Source: Variovorax sp. V93
Lineage (GTDB): Bacteria > Pseudomonadota > Gammaproteobacteria > Burkholderiales > Burkholderiaceae_C
Length of the DNA: 64,000 nucleotides
Direction of reading: 5' to 3'
NCBI RefSeq assembly: GCF_041154485.1
Contig: NZ_AP028669.1
Span: forward strand, 2,356,001-2,420,000
Part shown: one piece after another, positions 48,810 through 57,458 of the stretch
Layout: each line of letters opens with the position of its first letter
Position numbering within the stretch: position 1 is the stretch's first letter
Made by a program: the position numbers and the translations under genes
The notes under the pieces: generated by a model
What the model saw: only the letters and a program-made list of their open reading frames with translations
What the model was told of the DNA's origin: nothing
The model's database searches: none

Positions 48810-49582
48810 TGATGACGAAGACGAATCCCGCGGCCTATCCGGCGACCGAAGCCGCGCTGCGCGTGCAGCTCGCGGCCTGCTACCGGCTGGTGGCGCACTT
48901 CGGCATGGACGACCTCATCTACAACCACATCTCGGCGCGCGTGCCGGGGCCGGCGCATCACTTTCTCATCAATCCTTACGGGCTGCTGTTCGCGGAAGTG
49001 ACCGCTTCGTCATTGGTGAAGATCGATCTCGACGGCAACAAGGTGGACGATACCGATGCAGAGGTCAACCAGGCCGGCTTCGTGATCCACAGCGCCATCC
49101 ACGCGGGACGGCCCGACGCGCTGTGCGTGCTGCACACCCACTCCGAGGCCGGCACCGCGATCGCGGCGATGCCCAACGGCCTGGCACCGCTGAGTCAGTT
49201 CGCGATGCGCTACCAGGGCCACACGGCCTTCCACGACTACGAAGGCGTGGCGCTGGAGACCGGAGAGCGCGAGCGGCTGGTACGCGACCTGGGCCCGCAC
49301 AACACGCTGGTGCTGCGCAACCACGGCATCCTGACCGTGGGCCGCACGATCCCGGAGGCCTTCATCCTCATGTACTACTTCGAGAAGGCGGCCAAGGTGC
49401 AGCTGCTGGCCCAGGGCGGACTCGCGCCCGGCGAAGCGCTGGTGCTTCCGCAGCCCGAGGCGAGCGCGCTGGCCGCGCGCCAGTTCACCGAATTTGCCGG
49501 CGACATCCTGCCGCCCGGCACGCGCGAATGGCCTGCGTTCCTGCGCATGCTGGAGCGCACCCAGCCGGACTACAAGCTCTGA
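48809..49582 (+). CDS. Class II aldolase/adducin family protein
   Basis: A 257-residue zinc enzyme. The metal ligands are in LHTHSEAG and LRNHGILTVG, the usual three-histidine arrangement, and the N-terminal HFGMDDLIYNHISAR is typical. Members cleave sugar phosphates or decarboxylate heteroaromatic acids. In catabolic clusters of unusual compounds this fold often acts as a decarboxylase. Start and preceding stop share TGATG, and a second ATG at 48812 is in frame. Confidence 0.88.
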   Translation: MMTKTNPAAYPATEAALRVQLAACYRLVAHFGMDDLIYNHISARVPGPAHHFLINPYGLLFAEVTASSLVKIDLDGNKVDDTDAEVNQAGFVIHSAIHAGRPDALCVLHTHSEAGTAIAAMPNGLAPLSQFAMRYQGHTAFHDYEGVALETGERERLVRDLGPHNTLVLRNHGILTVGRTIPEAFILMYYFEKAAKVQLLAQGGLAPGEALVLPQPEASALAARQFTEFAGDILPPGTREWPAFLRMLERTQPDYKL

Positions 49583-49627
49583 GGCTTGCTTCATTTTTTC
49601 TTCAATCCCGCAGACACGTTTCCTCCC

Positions 49628-50467
49628 ATGCAACTCGAGAATCTCACCTCATTCATCGGCACCGAAGTGAAGGGCATCGACCTGCGCGAGCCGATGGGCG
49701 ACAGCGACTTTGCCGTGCTGCGCGATGCGCTCAACCAGCGCTCGCTGCTGCTGTTCCGCGGCCAGCGAATCAACGAATCGCAGCACGTCGCGTTCTCGCG
49801 CCGCTTCGGTCCGCTGCTGGGCCATGTGCTCACCCAGTTCCTGAAGAAGGAGCATCCCGAGGTGTACGTGCTGTCCAACGTGTCGGAGAACGGCAAGCCC
49901 ATCGGCAACCACAAGGAGGGCTGGAACTGGCATTCCGACCTCTCGTACAAGGCCGAGCCCTCGATGGGTGCGCTGCTCTACGCGCTCGAAGTGCCGCCCG
50001 TGGAAGGCGACACCTTCTTCGCCTCGATGCATGCCGCCTACGACGCGCTCGACGACGGCATGAAGGCGCGCATCCGCCACCTCACGGCCACGCACAGCTA
50101 CGCCAACTACTACGGCAAGGCCTTTGCAGACCGCAACCCGCTCACGCCCGAGCAGCTCGCCGCCACGCCCGACGTGGTGCATCCGCTGGTGCGCACCCAT
50201 CCCGAGACGGGCCGCCTGTCGCTCTACGTGGGCGAGGACGTCGTCAAGCAGATCGACGGCTTGCCCCCGGAAGAAAGCGCCGCGCTGCTGGCCGAGCTCA
50301 ATGCCCACGCCATCTCGCCCGAGTTCAGCTATCGCCACAAGTGGCTCGCCGGCGACCTGCTGATCTGGGACAACCGCTGCACCATGCACCGCGCCACGCC
50401 CTACGACGACACGGCCTACCGCCGCGTGATGCACCGCACCACCGTGGCTGGCGACCGTCCCTTCTGA
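49628..50467 (+). CDS. TauD/TfdA-family Fe(II)/2-oxoglutarate dioxygenase
   Basis: A 279-residue non-haem iron dioxygenase. The iron ligands are His102 and Asp104 (NWHSDLS) and His254 (CTMHRATPYD); Arg270 (or Arg266) in RRVMHRTT would bind 2-oxoglutarate. Family enzymes hydroxylate carbons next to sulfonate, ether or amine groups, cleaving the molecule. Here it likely performs an oxidative step on the imported compound. The ATG at 49628 (MQLENLTSFIG) is favoured over the frame from 49586. Confidence 0.92.
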   Translation: MQLENLTSFIGTEVKGIDLREPMGDSDFAVLRDALNQRSLLLFRGQRINESQHVAFSRRFGPLLGHVLTQFLKKEHPEVYVLSNVSENGKPIGNHKEGWNWHSDLSYKAEPSMGALLYALEVPPVEGDTFFASMHAAYDALDDGMKARIRHLTATHSYANYYGKAFADRNPLTPEQLAATPDVVHPLVRTHPETGRLSLYVGEDVVKQIDGLPPEESAALLAELNAHAISPEFSYRHKWLAGDLLIWDNRCTMHRATPYDDTAYRRVMHRTTVAGDRPF

Positions 50468-50526
50468 AGCCGGCGATGGCAAGCGGTCCGGCGGCATCTC
50501 CCGACGACAACCACAAGAAAGATGAC

Positions 50527-51273
50527 ATGAGCAGCATGGAACCCGACGAATCCGATACCACCCAGCCCGCGGCGCTGCGCGGCCGCGACCGGCAGCGCGT
50601 GAAGGGCGGCGCCACGCTGTCCGACGAGCTCAAGGACACGCTCGAAGACCTGATCGTGAGCGGCGTGCTCAAGCCCGGAACGCGGCTCGACGAGGCCGAA
50701 CTGTCGGAGCGCTTCAAGGTGTCGCGCACACCGGTGCGCGAGGCGCTCAAGGCGCTGGCCGCCACCGGCCTGGTGGACCTGCGCAGCCGGCAAGGCGGCG
50801 TGTGCGTCGCGCGCATCTCGCTGCCGATGCTGATCGAGATGTTCCAGATGATGGCCGTGATGGAAGGCCTGTGCGCCAAGTTCGCGGCGCGCCGCGCCAC
50901 CGAGGCGCAGAAGGCGCGCATGGGCGGGCTGCACGACGAGCTCACGAGCATTCTTGCTTCGGGCGACCACTCGCGCTTCTACGACGTGAACCAGGATTTC
51001 CACGATGCGCTGTACGAGGCTTCCAACACCCACTACCTGGCCGAGCAGACGCGCGCACTGAGAAAGCGCGTGCGCGTCTACCGGCGCTACGTGACCTTCC
51101 AGCCCGGCCGCATGACGGCCACCATCGGCGAGCACGGCGCCATCCTCGACGCGATCCGCCGCAACGATCCGAAGGCCGCATTCAACGCCGCCATCGATCA
51201 CGTGAGCCTGCTCGAGGACGACATCGTCGACCTGATCGCGGCGCTGTCCGAGCAGGACGCCGGCGCGAGCTGA
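50527..51273 (+). CDS. GntR-family regulator with FCD domain
   Basis: A 248-residue regulator. An extended N-terminal tail leads to the winged helix (LEDLIVSGVLKPGTRLDEAELSERFKVSRTPVREALKAL, quoted in parts: RLDEAELSERF and SRTPVREALKAL). The FCD ligand domain follows, with metal-binding residues in DVNQDFHDALYEAS and EHGAILDAIRRND. Such proteins repress catabolic genes until a carboxylate ligand binds. An ATG at 50476 is an alternative start. It sits inside the cluster, probably controlling it through the repeat at 45395-45429. Confidence 0.9.
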   Translation: MSSMEPDESDTTQPAALRGRDRQRVKGGATLSDELKDTLEDLIVSGVLKPGTRLDEAELSERFKVSRTPVREALKALAATGLVDLRSRQGGVCVARISLPMLIEMFQMMAVMEGLCAKFAARRATEAQKARMGGLHDELTSILASGDHSRFYDVNQDFHDALYEASNTHYLAEQTRALRKRVRVYRRYVTFQPGRMTATIGEHGAILDAIRRNDPKAAFNAAIDHVSLLEDDIVDLIAALSEQDAGAS

Positions 51274-51321
51274 CCCACCTCTCCAACCTATTTCTCCGAT
51301 CGCATCCCAGGACCCGAATCC

Positions 51322-52155
51322 ATGAAACTCGAACTCGAAGGCAAGACCGTTCTCATCACCGGCGCCTCCAAGGGCATTGGCCTTGCAGCCGCGCACGCAT
51401 TTGCCGCCGAAGGCTGCCACCTGCACCTGGCGGCGCGCGACGGCGTCGCGCTCGCGGCCGCGAAGGAAGAAATCGAGAAGATCTATCCGATCAACGTGAA
51501 GGTCCATCCCATGGACCTGGCGGCGGCCGGCGCCATGAACCAGCTCGCCGAGGCGGCAGGCCACGTTGACATTCTCGTGAACAATGCGGGCGACATTCCC
51601 TCGGGCCCGATCGAGTCGCTCGACTTCGCGGCCGTGCGGCGCGGCTTCCAGCTCAAGGTGCTGGGCTACATGGAATTGAGCCAGATCTACTACGCACGCA
51701 TGAAGGCCGCGGGCGGCGGCGTCATCGTCAACGACATCGGAAACTCCGGCGAGAACTGGGACGCCAACTACATCGCCGGCTCCACCGGCAATGCCGCGGT
51801 CATGGCCTTCACGCGCGCGCTCGGCGGCGTGAGCCTGGACGACGGCATCCGCGTGGTGGGCGTGAACCCCGGCCCGGTGGCGACCGACCGCATGGTCAAG
51901 CTCATGAAGCGCCGCGCGCTCGACACCCATGGCGACGAAGGCCGCTGGGAAGAGCTGTTCGACAACTACCCCGGCGGCCGCCCGGCCACGCCCGAGGAAG
52001 TCGCGGAACTGATGGTGTTCCTGGCTTCGCCGCGCGCGGGTTACATCACCGGCACGGTGGTGACCATCGACGGCGGCATTGCGGCGCGCGGCTCGATCAT
52101 CAAGACCAGCAAGAAGGTGATCGAGGCCGAGCAGGCCCGGAGGATTGCGGCATGA
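51322..52155 (+). CDS. SDR-fold protein with altered catalytic motif
   Basis: A 277-residue Rossmann protein. The cofactor motif TGASKGIG (about residues 13-20), NNAGDIPSG and the ending YITGTVVTIDGGIAARG are normal. The usual YxxxK is not: the segment reads ANYIAGSTGNAAVMAFTRAL, with Ser at the place of Lys counting from Tyr, or Asn when aligned to the following helix. Such divergent SDRs exist in acyl-CoA and aromatic catabolic gene sets. It may bind NAD(P) without normal catalysis. Its stop overlaps the aminotransferase start (ATGA). Confidence 0.85.
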   Translation: MKLELEGKTVLITGASKGIGLAAAHAFAAEGCHLHLAARDGVALAAAKEEIEKIYPINVKVHPMDLAAAGAMNQLAEAAGHVDILVNNAGDIPSGPIESLDFAAVRRGFQLKVLGYMELSQIYYARMKAAGGGVIVNDIGNSGENWDANYIAGSTGNAAVMAFTRALGGVSLDDGIRVVGVNPGPVATDRMVKLMKRRALDTHGDEGRWEELFDNYPGGRPATPEEVAELMVFLASPRAGYITGTVVTIDGGIAARGSIIKTSKKVIEAEQARRIAA

Positions 52156-53327
52156 ATGCGGCGCTGAACCCCGTGGCGGTCGTGCCTTCGGTGACCAGCG
52201 ATGCGGAAACCCGCAACCAGTACTTCGACCGCCTGTTCACCAACCCGGACCTGATGTGGCTGGGCCAGAACACCAACCACTTTCCGCTGCATCCCGCCGT
52301 GCGCAAGGCGCTGCACGACGCCATCGACGACGAGAGTTTTCACGCCTATGCGCCGCCGCTGGGCATGGAAGCGCTGCGCGCCGCCATCGTGGCCGACCTG
52401 GGCGTGCCGGATCAATCGGCGGTGGTGACCGACGGTGCGGTGTCTGCGCTGGCGCTGGCCTGCCGTGCCTTTTGCAAGGAAGGCAAGGGCTTTATCACCA
52501 CCGACCCCGGCTGGAAATGGCCGCTGCAGTTTGCGGCCAGGGCCGGTTCGGTGGTGACCGAGATTCCGATCTACGGGCCCGAGTACGGCTTCAAGCTCTC
52601 GGCCGACGCGCTCGCCGCATCGACCGACGAGAACACCGCGGTCATCTACCTGGTGGACCCGAACAACCCGCTCGGCACCACCTACACCGAGGACGAGATC
52701 CGTGCGTTTGCAATGCGTGCGCGAGAAGTCGGCGCCGTGCTGATCCACGACTGCACCTACCGCGACTTTGCCGACAGCCACACGCTGGCTTCGCGCTTCT
52801 ATCCCGAAGGCACGGTGACCATCGTGAGCTTCTCGAAGTGGCTGGGCCTGGCCGGACTGCGGCTGGGCGCGCTCGTCGCCTCGCCCGAATTGCTCGCACG
52901 CATCCTGCCGCACTCGCAGGCGCCGCTGGGCGCCAGCGTGCTCGCGCAGCACGCGGCCATCGCAGGCCTTGCCGTGAAGGATGAGTGGATGGCCGATGTC
53001 ATTGCGCAGCAGCGCGAGAACCAGCGGATGATCGTCGACGCTTTTGCAAGACTGCCGGGCTTCGAGGTGCCGGTGTTCCCGTCGCAGGCCAACTTCATCG
53101 TGGTCGAGTGCAGCGGCGCAGGCGTGACGCCCGAGGCGCTGGTCACCGCGCTGGGCGAGCACGACATCATGGTGCGCCAAGGCACGTACCACACGCCGCG
53201 CTTCGGCCATCGCTTCGTGAAGATCTCGACCACCGTGCCCAAGGCCTGGGCGCAGGCCTTGTGCGACGTGCTGCCGCAAGCCGTGGAGCGTGCGCGCAGC
53301 CTGCCCGCCACCGCGGCGCTTTTCTGA
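52152..53327 (+). CDS. Class I/II aminotransferase (HisC/CobD-like)
   Basis: A 391-residue fold-type I PLP enzyme. The lysine is in VSFSKWLGLAGLRLG, preceded by YLVDPNNPLGTTY (Asn contacting the ring oxygen) and HDCTYRDFADSH (Asp and Tyr). C-terminal RFVKISTTVP provides the Arg that binds the substrate carboxylate region. Resemblance is to histidinol-phosphate aminotransferase-like enzymes, but it is not near his genes, so another amino donor or a lyase reaction is likely. Confidence 0.87.
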   Translation: MNAALNPVAVVPSVTSDAETRNQYFDRLFTNPDLMWLGQNTNHFPLHPAVRKALHDAIDDESFHAYAPPLGMEALRAAIVADLGVPDQSAVVTDGAVSALALACRAFCKEGKGFITTDPGWKWPLQFAARAGSVVTEIPIYGPEYGFKLSADALAASTDENTAVIYLVDPNNPLGTTYTEDEIRAFAMRAREVGAVLIHDCTYRDFADSHTLASRFYPEGTVTIVSFSKWLGLAGLRLGALVASPELLARILPHSQAPLGASVLAQHAAIAGLAVKDEWMADVIAQQRENQRMIVDAFARLPGFEVPVFPSQANFIVVECSGAGVTPEALVTALGEHDIMVRQGTYHTPRFGHRFVKISTTVPKAWAQALCDVLPQAVERARSLPATAALF

Positions 53328-53336
53328 GGGGACGCC

Positions 53337-54218
53337 ATGAGCTTCGCCACCACCGCGGACGGTCTCCGCCTGTACTACGAAACCGCCGGCAGCGGCACAC
53401 CCATCGTGTTCGTGCACGAGTTCGGCGGCGACCATCGCAGCTGGGAGCCGCAGATGCGCTACTTCTCGCGCCGCCACCAGTGCGTGACCTTCGGCGCGCG
53501 CGGCTATCCGCCCTCGGACGTGCCGAAGGACATGGAACGCTACTCGCAGGCCATTGCCGCGGACGACATCGCAGCCGTCATGGATGCGCTGCAACTGCCG
53601 CGCGCGCACATCGTCGGCCTTTCGATGGGCGGCTTCGCGACGCTGCACTTCGGCCTGCGCCACAGCGGGCGCGCGGCGTCGCTGGTGATTGCCGGCGCGG
53701 GCTACGGCGCCGAGAAGGAACACGAAGAATATTTCCGCGGCGTCTCGCTGGAAGTGGCGAAGCAGTTCGAACTGCAGGGCGCGGAGCGTTTTGCACGCAC
53801 CTATTCGCTCGGCGCGAGCCGCGTGCAGTTCCAGAACAAGGACCCGCGCGGCTGGCAGGAATTTGCGACCTGGCTCGGCCAGCATGACGCGGTCGGTGCG
53901 GCCAACACCATGCGCGGCGTGCAGGCGCGGCGTCCGTCGATCTACGACCTGGAGGCCGAGCTGCGCGCAATGGGCGCGCCTTCGCTGGTGGTCGTCGGTG
54001 ACGAGGACGATCACTGCCTGCAGCCCGGCATCTTCCTCAAGAAGACCATTCCGGCCTGCGGCCTGGCCGTGATGCCGAAGACCGGCCACACGCTCAACCT
54101 CGAGGAGCCGGCCGCGTTCAACGGCTTGCTGGCGGAGTTCTTCGCGCAGGTCGAGGCCGGCCAGTGGAAGCCGCGCGATCCGCGCGCTCTGCCCAGCCAG
54201 ATCATGAAGACCGACTGA
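53337..54218 (+). CDS. Alpha/beta hydrolase
   Basis: A 293-residue hydrolase with the nucleophile elbow GLSMGG (Ser96), acid in VVGDEDDHCL and His in KTGHTLNLEEP. The oxyanion region is VHEFGGDHRSW, which is not the common HGxP form. Members hydrolyse esters, ring products or C-C bonds. Position between the aminotransferase and the carbamoylase-type hydrolase suggests action on a pathway intermediate. Its stop shares TGATG with the next gene. Confidence 0.9.
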   Translation: MSFATTADGLRLYYETAGSGTPIVFVHEFGGDHRSWEPQMRYFSRRHQCVTFGARGYPPSDVPKDMERYSQAIAADDIAAVMDALQLPRAHIVGLSMGGFATLHFGLRHSGRAASLVIAGAGYGAEKEHEEYFRGVSLEVAKQFELQGAERFARTYSLGASRVQFQNKDPRGWQEFATWLGQHDAVGAANTMRGVQARRPSIYDLEAELRAMGAPSLVVVGDEDDHCLQPGIFLKKTIPACGLAVMPKTGHTLNLEEPAAFNGLLAEFFAQVEAGQWKPRDPRALPSQIMKTD

Positions 54219-55492
54219 TGGCGCAGGCAACGTCGCAGCAGGCACCGGCCGCGTGCCGCGTCAATGCCGACCGTCTCTGGCAGCGGCTCATGGCGCTCGC
54301 GCGCTGTGGCGCCACCGCCGGAGGCGGCGTCGATCGGCAGGCGCTCAGCGCGGAAGAGATCGAGTCCTGGCACGTGATGATCGGCTGGGCCCGCGCGGCG
54401 GGACTGGAACCCGCGACCGATGCGGCGGGCAATCTCTTCATTGCGCTGCCCGGCCTCGATCGAGAGGCGCCGCCGGTGCTCGCGGGCAGCCATCTCGACA
54501 GCCAGCCCGGCGGCGGCCGTTTCGATGGCGTGTACGGCGTGCTCGCGGCGCTCGAGGTGCTGACCGTGCTCGCGGAGCAGGGCGTGCGCCCGCCGGTGGA
54601 CATCGCCTGCGTGGCGTGGATGAACGAAGAGGGTTCGCGCTTCGCGCCCGGCATGATGGGCTCCGAAGCTTTCGCTGGCGTCCGCACCCTCGAGGCCGTG
54701 CGCGCGGCGCGCGATGCCGACGGCGTCCCGGTGGCCGAGGCACTCGATGCCTTGCATGCCGCGTTCCCGTCGCTGCGACGCAGGCCGCTCGGCTTTCCGT
54801 TGAAGGCCTATTTGGAAGCGCACATCGAGCAGGGCCCCATGCTCGAGGCGGAAGGCCGGGTGATCGGCATCGTCACCGGCATCCAGGGCAAGAAGACATT
54901 CGACGTCGTGATCGATGGCGAGCGGGGCCATGCGGGCACGCTCGCCATGGCCGGCCGGCGCGACGCGCTCGCCGCCTTCGCGCGCATCGCAGCGGCGTGC
55001 TACAGCGAGATCGGCGGGCATGACGATGCGGTGAAGTTCACCATCGGACGGCTCCAGGTCGAGCCGAATGCGCCCTCGGTGGTGCCCGAGCGCGTCACGC
55101 TGCGCATCGATCTGCGCCACCCCGACAACGGCGTACTCGAGTTGCTGAGCCAGCGGCTGGCCGCGCTCTGCGGCATGCATGCCGCGCCTTGCACGGCCAC
55201 GGCGACGCGGCTGGTCGATGCGCCATCCAATGCCTTCGATCCCGCGCTGCAGGCGGCCATTGCAGCCGCGGCGCAACAGCTTGGGGAACCGCACATGCCC
55301 ATTCTTTCCGCCGCGGGCCACGACGCGCGCCATATGGCGGCGCTGTGCCCGAGCGCGATGATCTTCATTCCCTGCCGCGGCGGCGTGAGCCATGCGGAGC
55401 ACGAGTGGGCCGAGCCGGCGCATGTGGCGGCCGGTGCCGATGTGCTGCTGCGCGTGCTGCTGCCGTTTGCGGGTTGCGGGGAGGGCGCTTGA
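54218..55492 (+). CDS. M20 Zn hydrolase, N-carbamoyl-amino-acid hydrolase type
   Basis: A 424-residue metalloenzyme of the hydantoinase/carbamoylase branch. The metal ligands are in GSHLDSQPGGGRFDGVYGV (His and Asp), NEEGSRFAPGMMGS (Glu) and EAHIEQGPMLE (His). The dimerisation lid domain is central. Members remove carbamoyl groups from ureido acids or split allantoate. This suggests a ureido or carbamoyl intermediate in this cluster. It overlaps the bicupin start (TTGA). Confidence 0.9.
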   Translation: MAQATSQQAPAACRVNADRLWQRLMALARCGATAGGGVDRQALSAEEIESWHVMIGWARAAGLEPATDAAGNLFIALPGLDREAPPVLAGSHLDSQPGGGRFDGVYGVLAALEVLTVLAEQGVRPPVDIACVAWMNEEGSRFAPGMMGSEAFAGVRTLEAVRAARDADGVPVAEALDALHAAFPSLRRRPLGFPLKAYLEAHIEQGPMLEAEGRVIGIVTGIQGKKTFDVVIDGERGHAGTLAMAGRRDALAAFARIAAACYSEIGGHDDAVKFTIGRLQVEPNAPSVVPERVTLRIDLRHPDNGVLELLSQRLAALCGMHAAPCTATATRLVDAPSNAFDPALQAAIAAAAQQLGEPHMPILSAAGHDARHMAALCPSAMIFIPCRGGVSHAEHEWAEPAHVAAGADVLLRVLLPFAGCGEGA

Positions 55493-56427
55493 AGAGGAAC
55501 GAGCCGATCACCGACATGGCAGACCTGCCGGCGCAGCGGCCCTCGGCGCCCGCGACCGCTGCGCAGGCCCGGGCACGCTACTTCAACTCCGGCAATGCAT
55601 TCAACGTGAAGCTGCCCGAAGTGCCCGCACGGCTCTTCGCGCCACCGCGCGCAGATGCGTTCGGCGTTTTCGATTGCGACCAGTCCGAAGCGATGGGCTG
55701 TGGGTTTGCGGCCACCACGCCGCTCATGCTCGCGCGCTACATGCGCGTTGCGCCCGGCGGGGTGCTGCCGCTCGATGTGGACGCCACCGGCTCGGTCTGG
55801 TACGTGATTTCAGGGAGCGGGGAGCTTGGCGGCATGGCCGAAGATCTTGCATTCGGCGCGGGCGACGTCTTCCTGCTGCCCGCGGCACTGGGCTCTCGGC
55901 TCAGCGCCGGTTCTGCAGGCGCATTGCTGTGGACCGTGGGCAACGAGCCGCAGCTGGCCTTCGACGGGTCGCAGCCACCTGCGACTTCGAGCGCGCCTAT
56001 CGATACAGTGCACTATCCCGCCGACGAGATCGAACGGCAGTTCGAGCTGATCTTCTCGATGGCCACGAGCGATGCAACCTCGGGTCGTGCGCTGATTTTT
56101 TCGTCCGACCGGCAGGAGGCCGCACGCAACCTGACGCCCACGCTGACCTTGAGCTTCAACACCCTGGAGCCGCATACGCACCAGCGATCGCACCGCCACA
56201 ATTCCGCGGCCGTCACGCTGGTGGTGCGGGGCGAGGCATGCCATTCGATGGTCGGCGGAGTGCATTGCCCATGGATGCCATGGGCGACCCTTGTCACGCC
56301 ACCGGGCGCGCCGCATTCGCATCACAACGCGGGCATGAAGGGCGCGCGCTTCCTGATCGTGCAGGACGGCGGATTGCACTATCACGCGCGGACCATGGGC
56401 TTCGAGTTCCTGGAGGCTGTGGCCTAG
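55489..56427 (+). CDS. Bicupin protein, C-terminal metal-binding cupin
   Basis: A 312-residue two-cupin protein. The N-terminal cupin lacks the histidines of a metal site (VDATGSVWYVISGSGEL). The C-terminal cupin has them in HTHQRSHRHNSAAVTLVVRGE (quoted as HTHQRSHRHN) and PPGAPHSHHN. The layout resembles gentisate-dioxygenase-like proteins with only one active half. The TTG at 55489 has GGGGAGGG 4 bases upstream and overlaps the previous stop; an ATG at 55516 has a poor Shine-Dalgarno. Function in the cluster is unknown. Confidence 0.82.
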   Translation: MKRNEPITDMADLPAQRPSAPATAAQARARYFNSGNAFNVKLPEVPARLFAPPRADAFGVFDCDQSEAMGCGFAATTPLMLARYMRVAPGGVLPLDVDATGSVWYVISGSGELGGMAEDLAFGAGDVFLLPAALGSRLSAGSAGALLWTVGNEPQLAFDGSQPPATSSAPIDTVHYPADEIERQFELIFSMATSDATSGRALIFSSDRQEAARNLTPTLTLSFNTLEPHTHQRSHRHNSAAVTLVVRGEACHSMVGGVHCPWMPWATLVTPPGAPHSHHNAGMKGARFLIVQDGGLHYHARTMGFEFLEAVA

Positions 56428-56454
56428 GCGAGCGCGGCCCGCATCGCCAGGCGA

Positions 56455-56733
56455 TCAACTGGCCGGGCTGCGCGGGGAAGGAAGCGCGAAGGCGACCGAA
56501 GGCAGATCGGGACGCGGCCCGTAGGTCGATCCGAAGTAGCGCGCGGCAGCGCGGCCGAGATTCGTGATCTCGTGCACCGTTGCGCAGGGTGGCACCTGGC
56601 CTTGCTGCGGCGAGAACGCCACCTTGATGTATCCGGCATCCCGCAGGTCCTTGAGCCGGTCTATCTCAGACGGACTGTAGAACCGCGTTGGCAGCCGCGT
56701 CATGAGGATCTGCTTGAAAAGCGCATGCGCCAC
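56455..56733 (-). CDS. Hypothetical protein
   Basis: A 92-residue protein from a GTG at 56733 with GGGAG about 7 bases upstream; an ATG at 56703 is possible but lacks such a site. No domain is recognised. The sequence FYSPSEIDRLKDLRDAGYI resembles a helix-turn-helix-like or phage-type small protein, and an ATVHEITNLGRAAARYFG segment follows. It converges with the bicupin gene and marks the edge of the catabolic cluster. Confidence 0.55.
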   Translation of the reverse strand: MAHALFKQILMTRLPTRFYSPSEIDRLKDLRDAGYIKVAFSPQQGQVPPCATVHEITNLGRAAARYFGSTYGPRPDLPSVAFALPSPRSPAS

Positions 56734-56902
56734 GTTACGTCTCCCGACCTGAGGGTGATTGGGGTGACAAGGGCGCGCATCGTCCCGCGTGCCGGTCCGG
56801 TTCCGGAAGATACCCCGGTCGACGCTGCCTATCGATTCCACGTTCGGCATAGGCCTGGGCATGCGGGTAGCGGGGAGCCGGCCCTCGAAAGCAGCCTTCT
56901 TC

Positions 56903-57106
56903 CTAGCGGGATCTGGGTGGGCTGGCGTTCTCCTGGGCCGGCGCCACGGCGCCGCTTGCAGGAACGTTGCCCGGCCCTTTCGATGGATCGGTGATGCCGT
57001 AGAAGAAAAGCACCGCCACGACGATGACCGCAATCACGGCCAGCAGGATCCACATCAGCCGGCGGCCGATGTCGCCTTGCTTGTGGTGCTCTTGTTTGGT
57101 TGCCAT
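56903..57106 (-). CDS. Small single-pass membrane protein
   Basis: A 67-residue protein with a basic N terminus (MATKQEHHKQGDIGRR), one strong membrane helix (LMWILLAVIAVIVVAVLFF) and a Pro/Ala-rich tail outside. The pattern is typical of small anchor proteins; no family is recognised. The ATG at 57106 is used because the N-terminal part fits this topology. The longer frame to 57382 has no support. A weak purine-rich site only lies upstream. Confidence 0.55.
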   Translation of the reverse strand: MATKQEHHKQGDIGRRLMWILLAVIAVIVVAVLFFYGITDPSKGPGNVPASGAVAPAQENASPPRSR

Positions 57107-57210
57107 GGAACCGAGCCTGAACCCGCAAGGCGACGGTGCCATGTCGTTTTGGCGCCTCTTGTTGACGGTGGATTTCCTACGTTGCCTCGCGTCGGGGGGA
57201 GCGTGGGACC

Positions 57211-57228
57211 ACAAAATGGCCCCCGGAG
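57211..57228. repeat. Possible degenerate attachment site (tRNA-end-like)
   Basis: ACAAAATGGCC and then CCCGGAG occur here and again at 60851-60870, where the same words are separated by TG and form the 3' end of the tRNA-Arg fragment plus 6 bases beyond it. Identity ends after that. The match might mark the far end of an element carrying the P4-type integrase. Confidence 0.35.
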
Positions 57229-57408
57229 CGTGTCGCGGATCGATCCGCAGTCCTCGCGGCCATGGCTGCTCGAGGTCGAGAGCTACTTGAGCGAGGTCGA
57301 CTCGTTGTTGAAGGGCGAGACAACGAAGTGCAGCTTCTGCTCGGCACCGTGAGGAACGACCGCGCGCTGCTGGCGCCGCCATAGAGTCGGCTCATCCCCG
57401 CAATCGAA

Positions 57409-57440
57409 GCACCCCCAGCCTTCGCGCTTGGGGGGCTTTC
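57409..57440 (+). terminator. Terminator-like hairpin, upstream of methyltransferase gene
   Basis: The left arm GCACCCCCAG (57409-57418) pairs imperfectly with CTTGGGGGGC (57427-57436), followed by TTTC. It is closely related in sequence to the perfect terminator at 58336-58364. Confidence 0.5.
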
Positions 57441-57458
57441 GTCGTTTAGCATCTGGCG

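Larger units (their letters stand above)
57107..57458. other. Gene-poor stretch, 352 bp
   Basis: No reading frame here has support from composition or similarity. An open plus-strand frame ends at 57352 (tail LEVESYLSEVDSLLKG) but has no plausible start; it could be the remnant of a truncated gene served by the terminator at 57409-57440. The stretch also holds the partial tRNA-end match at 57211-57228. Confidence 0.5.
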
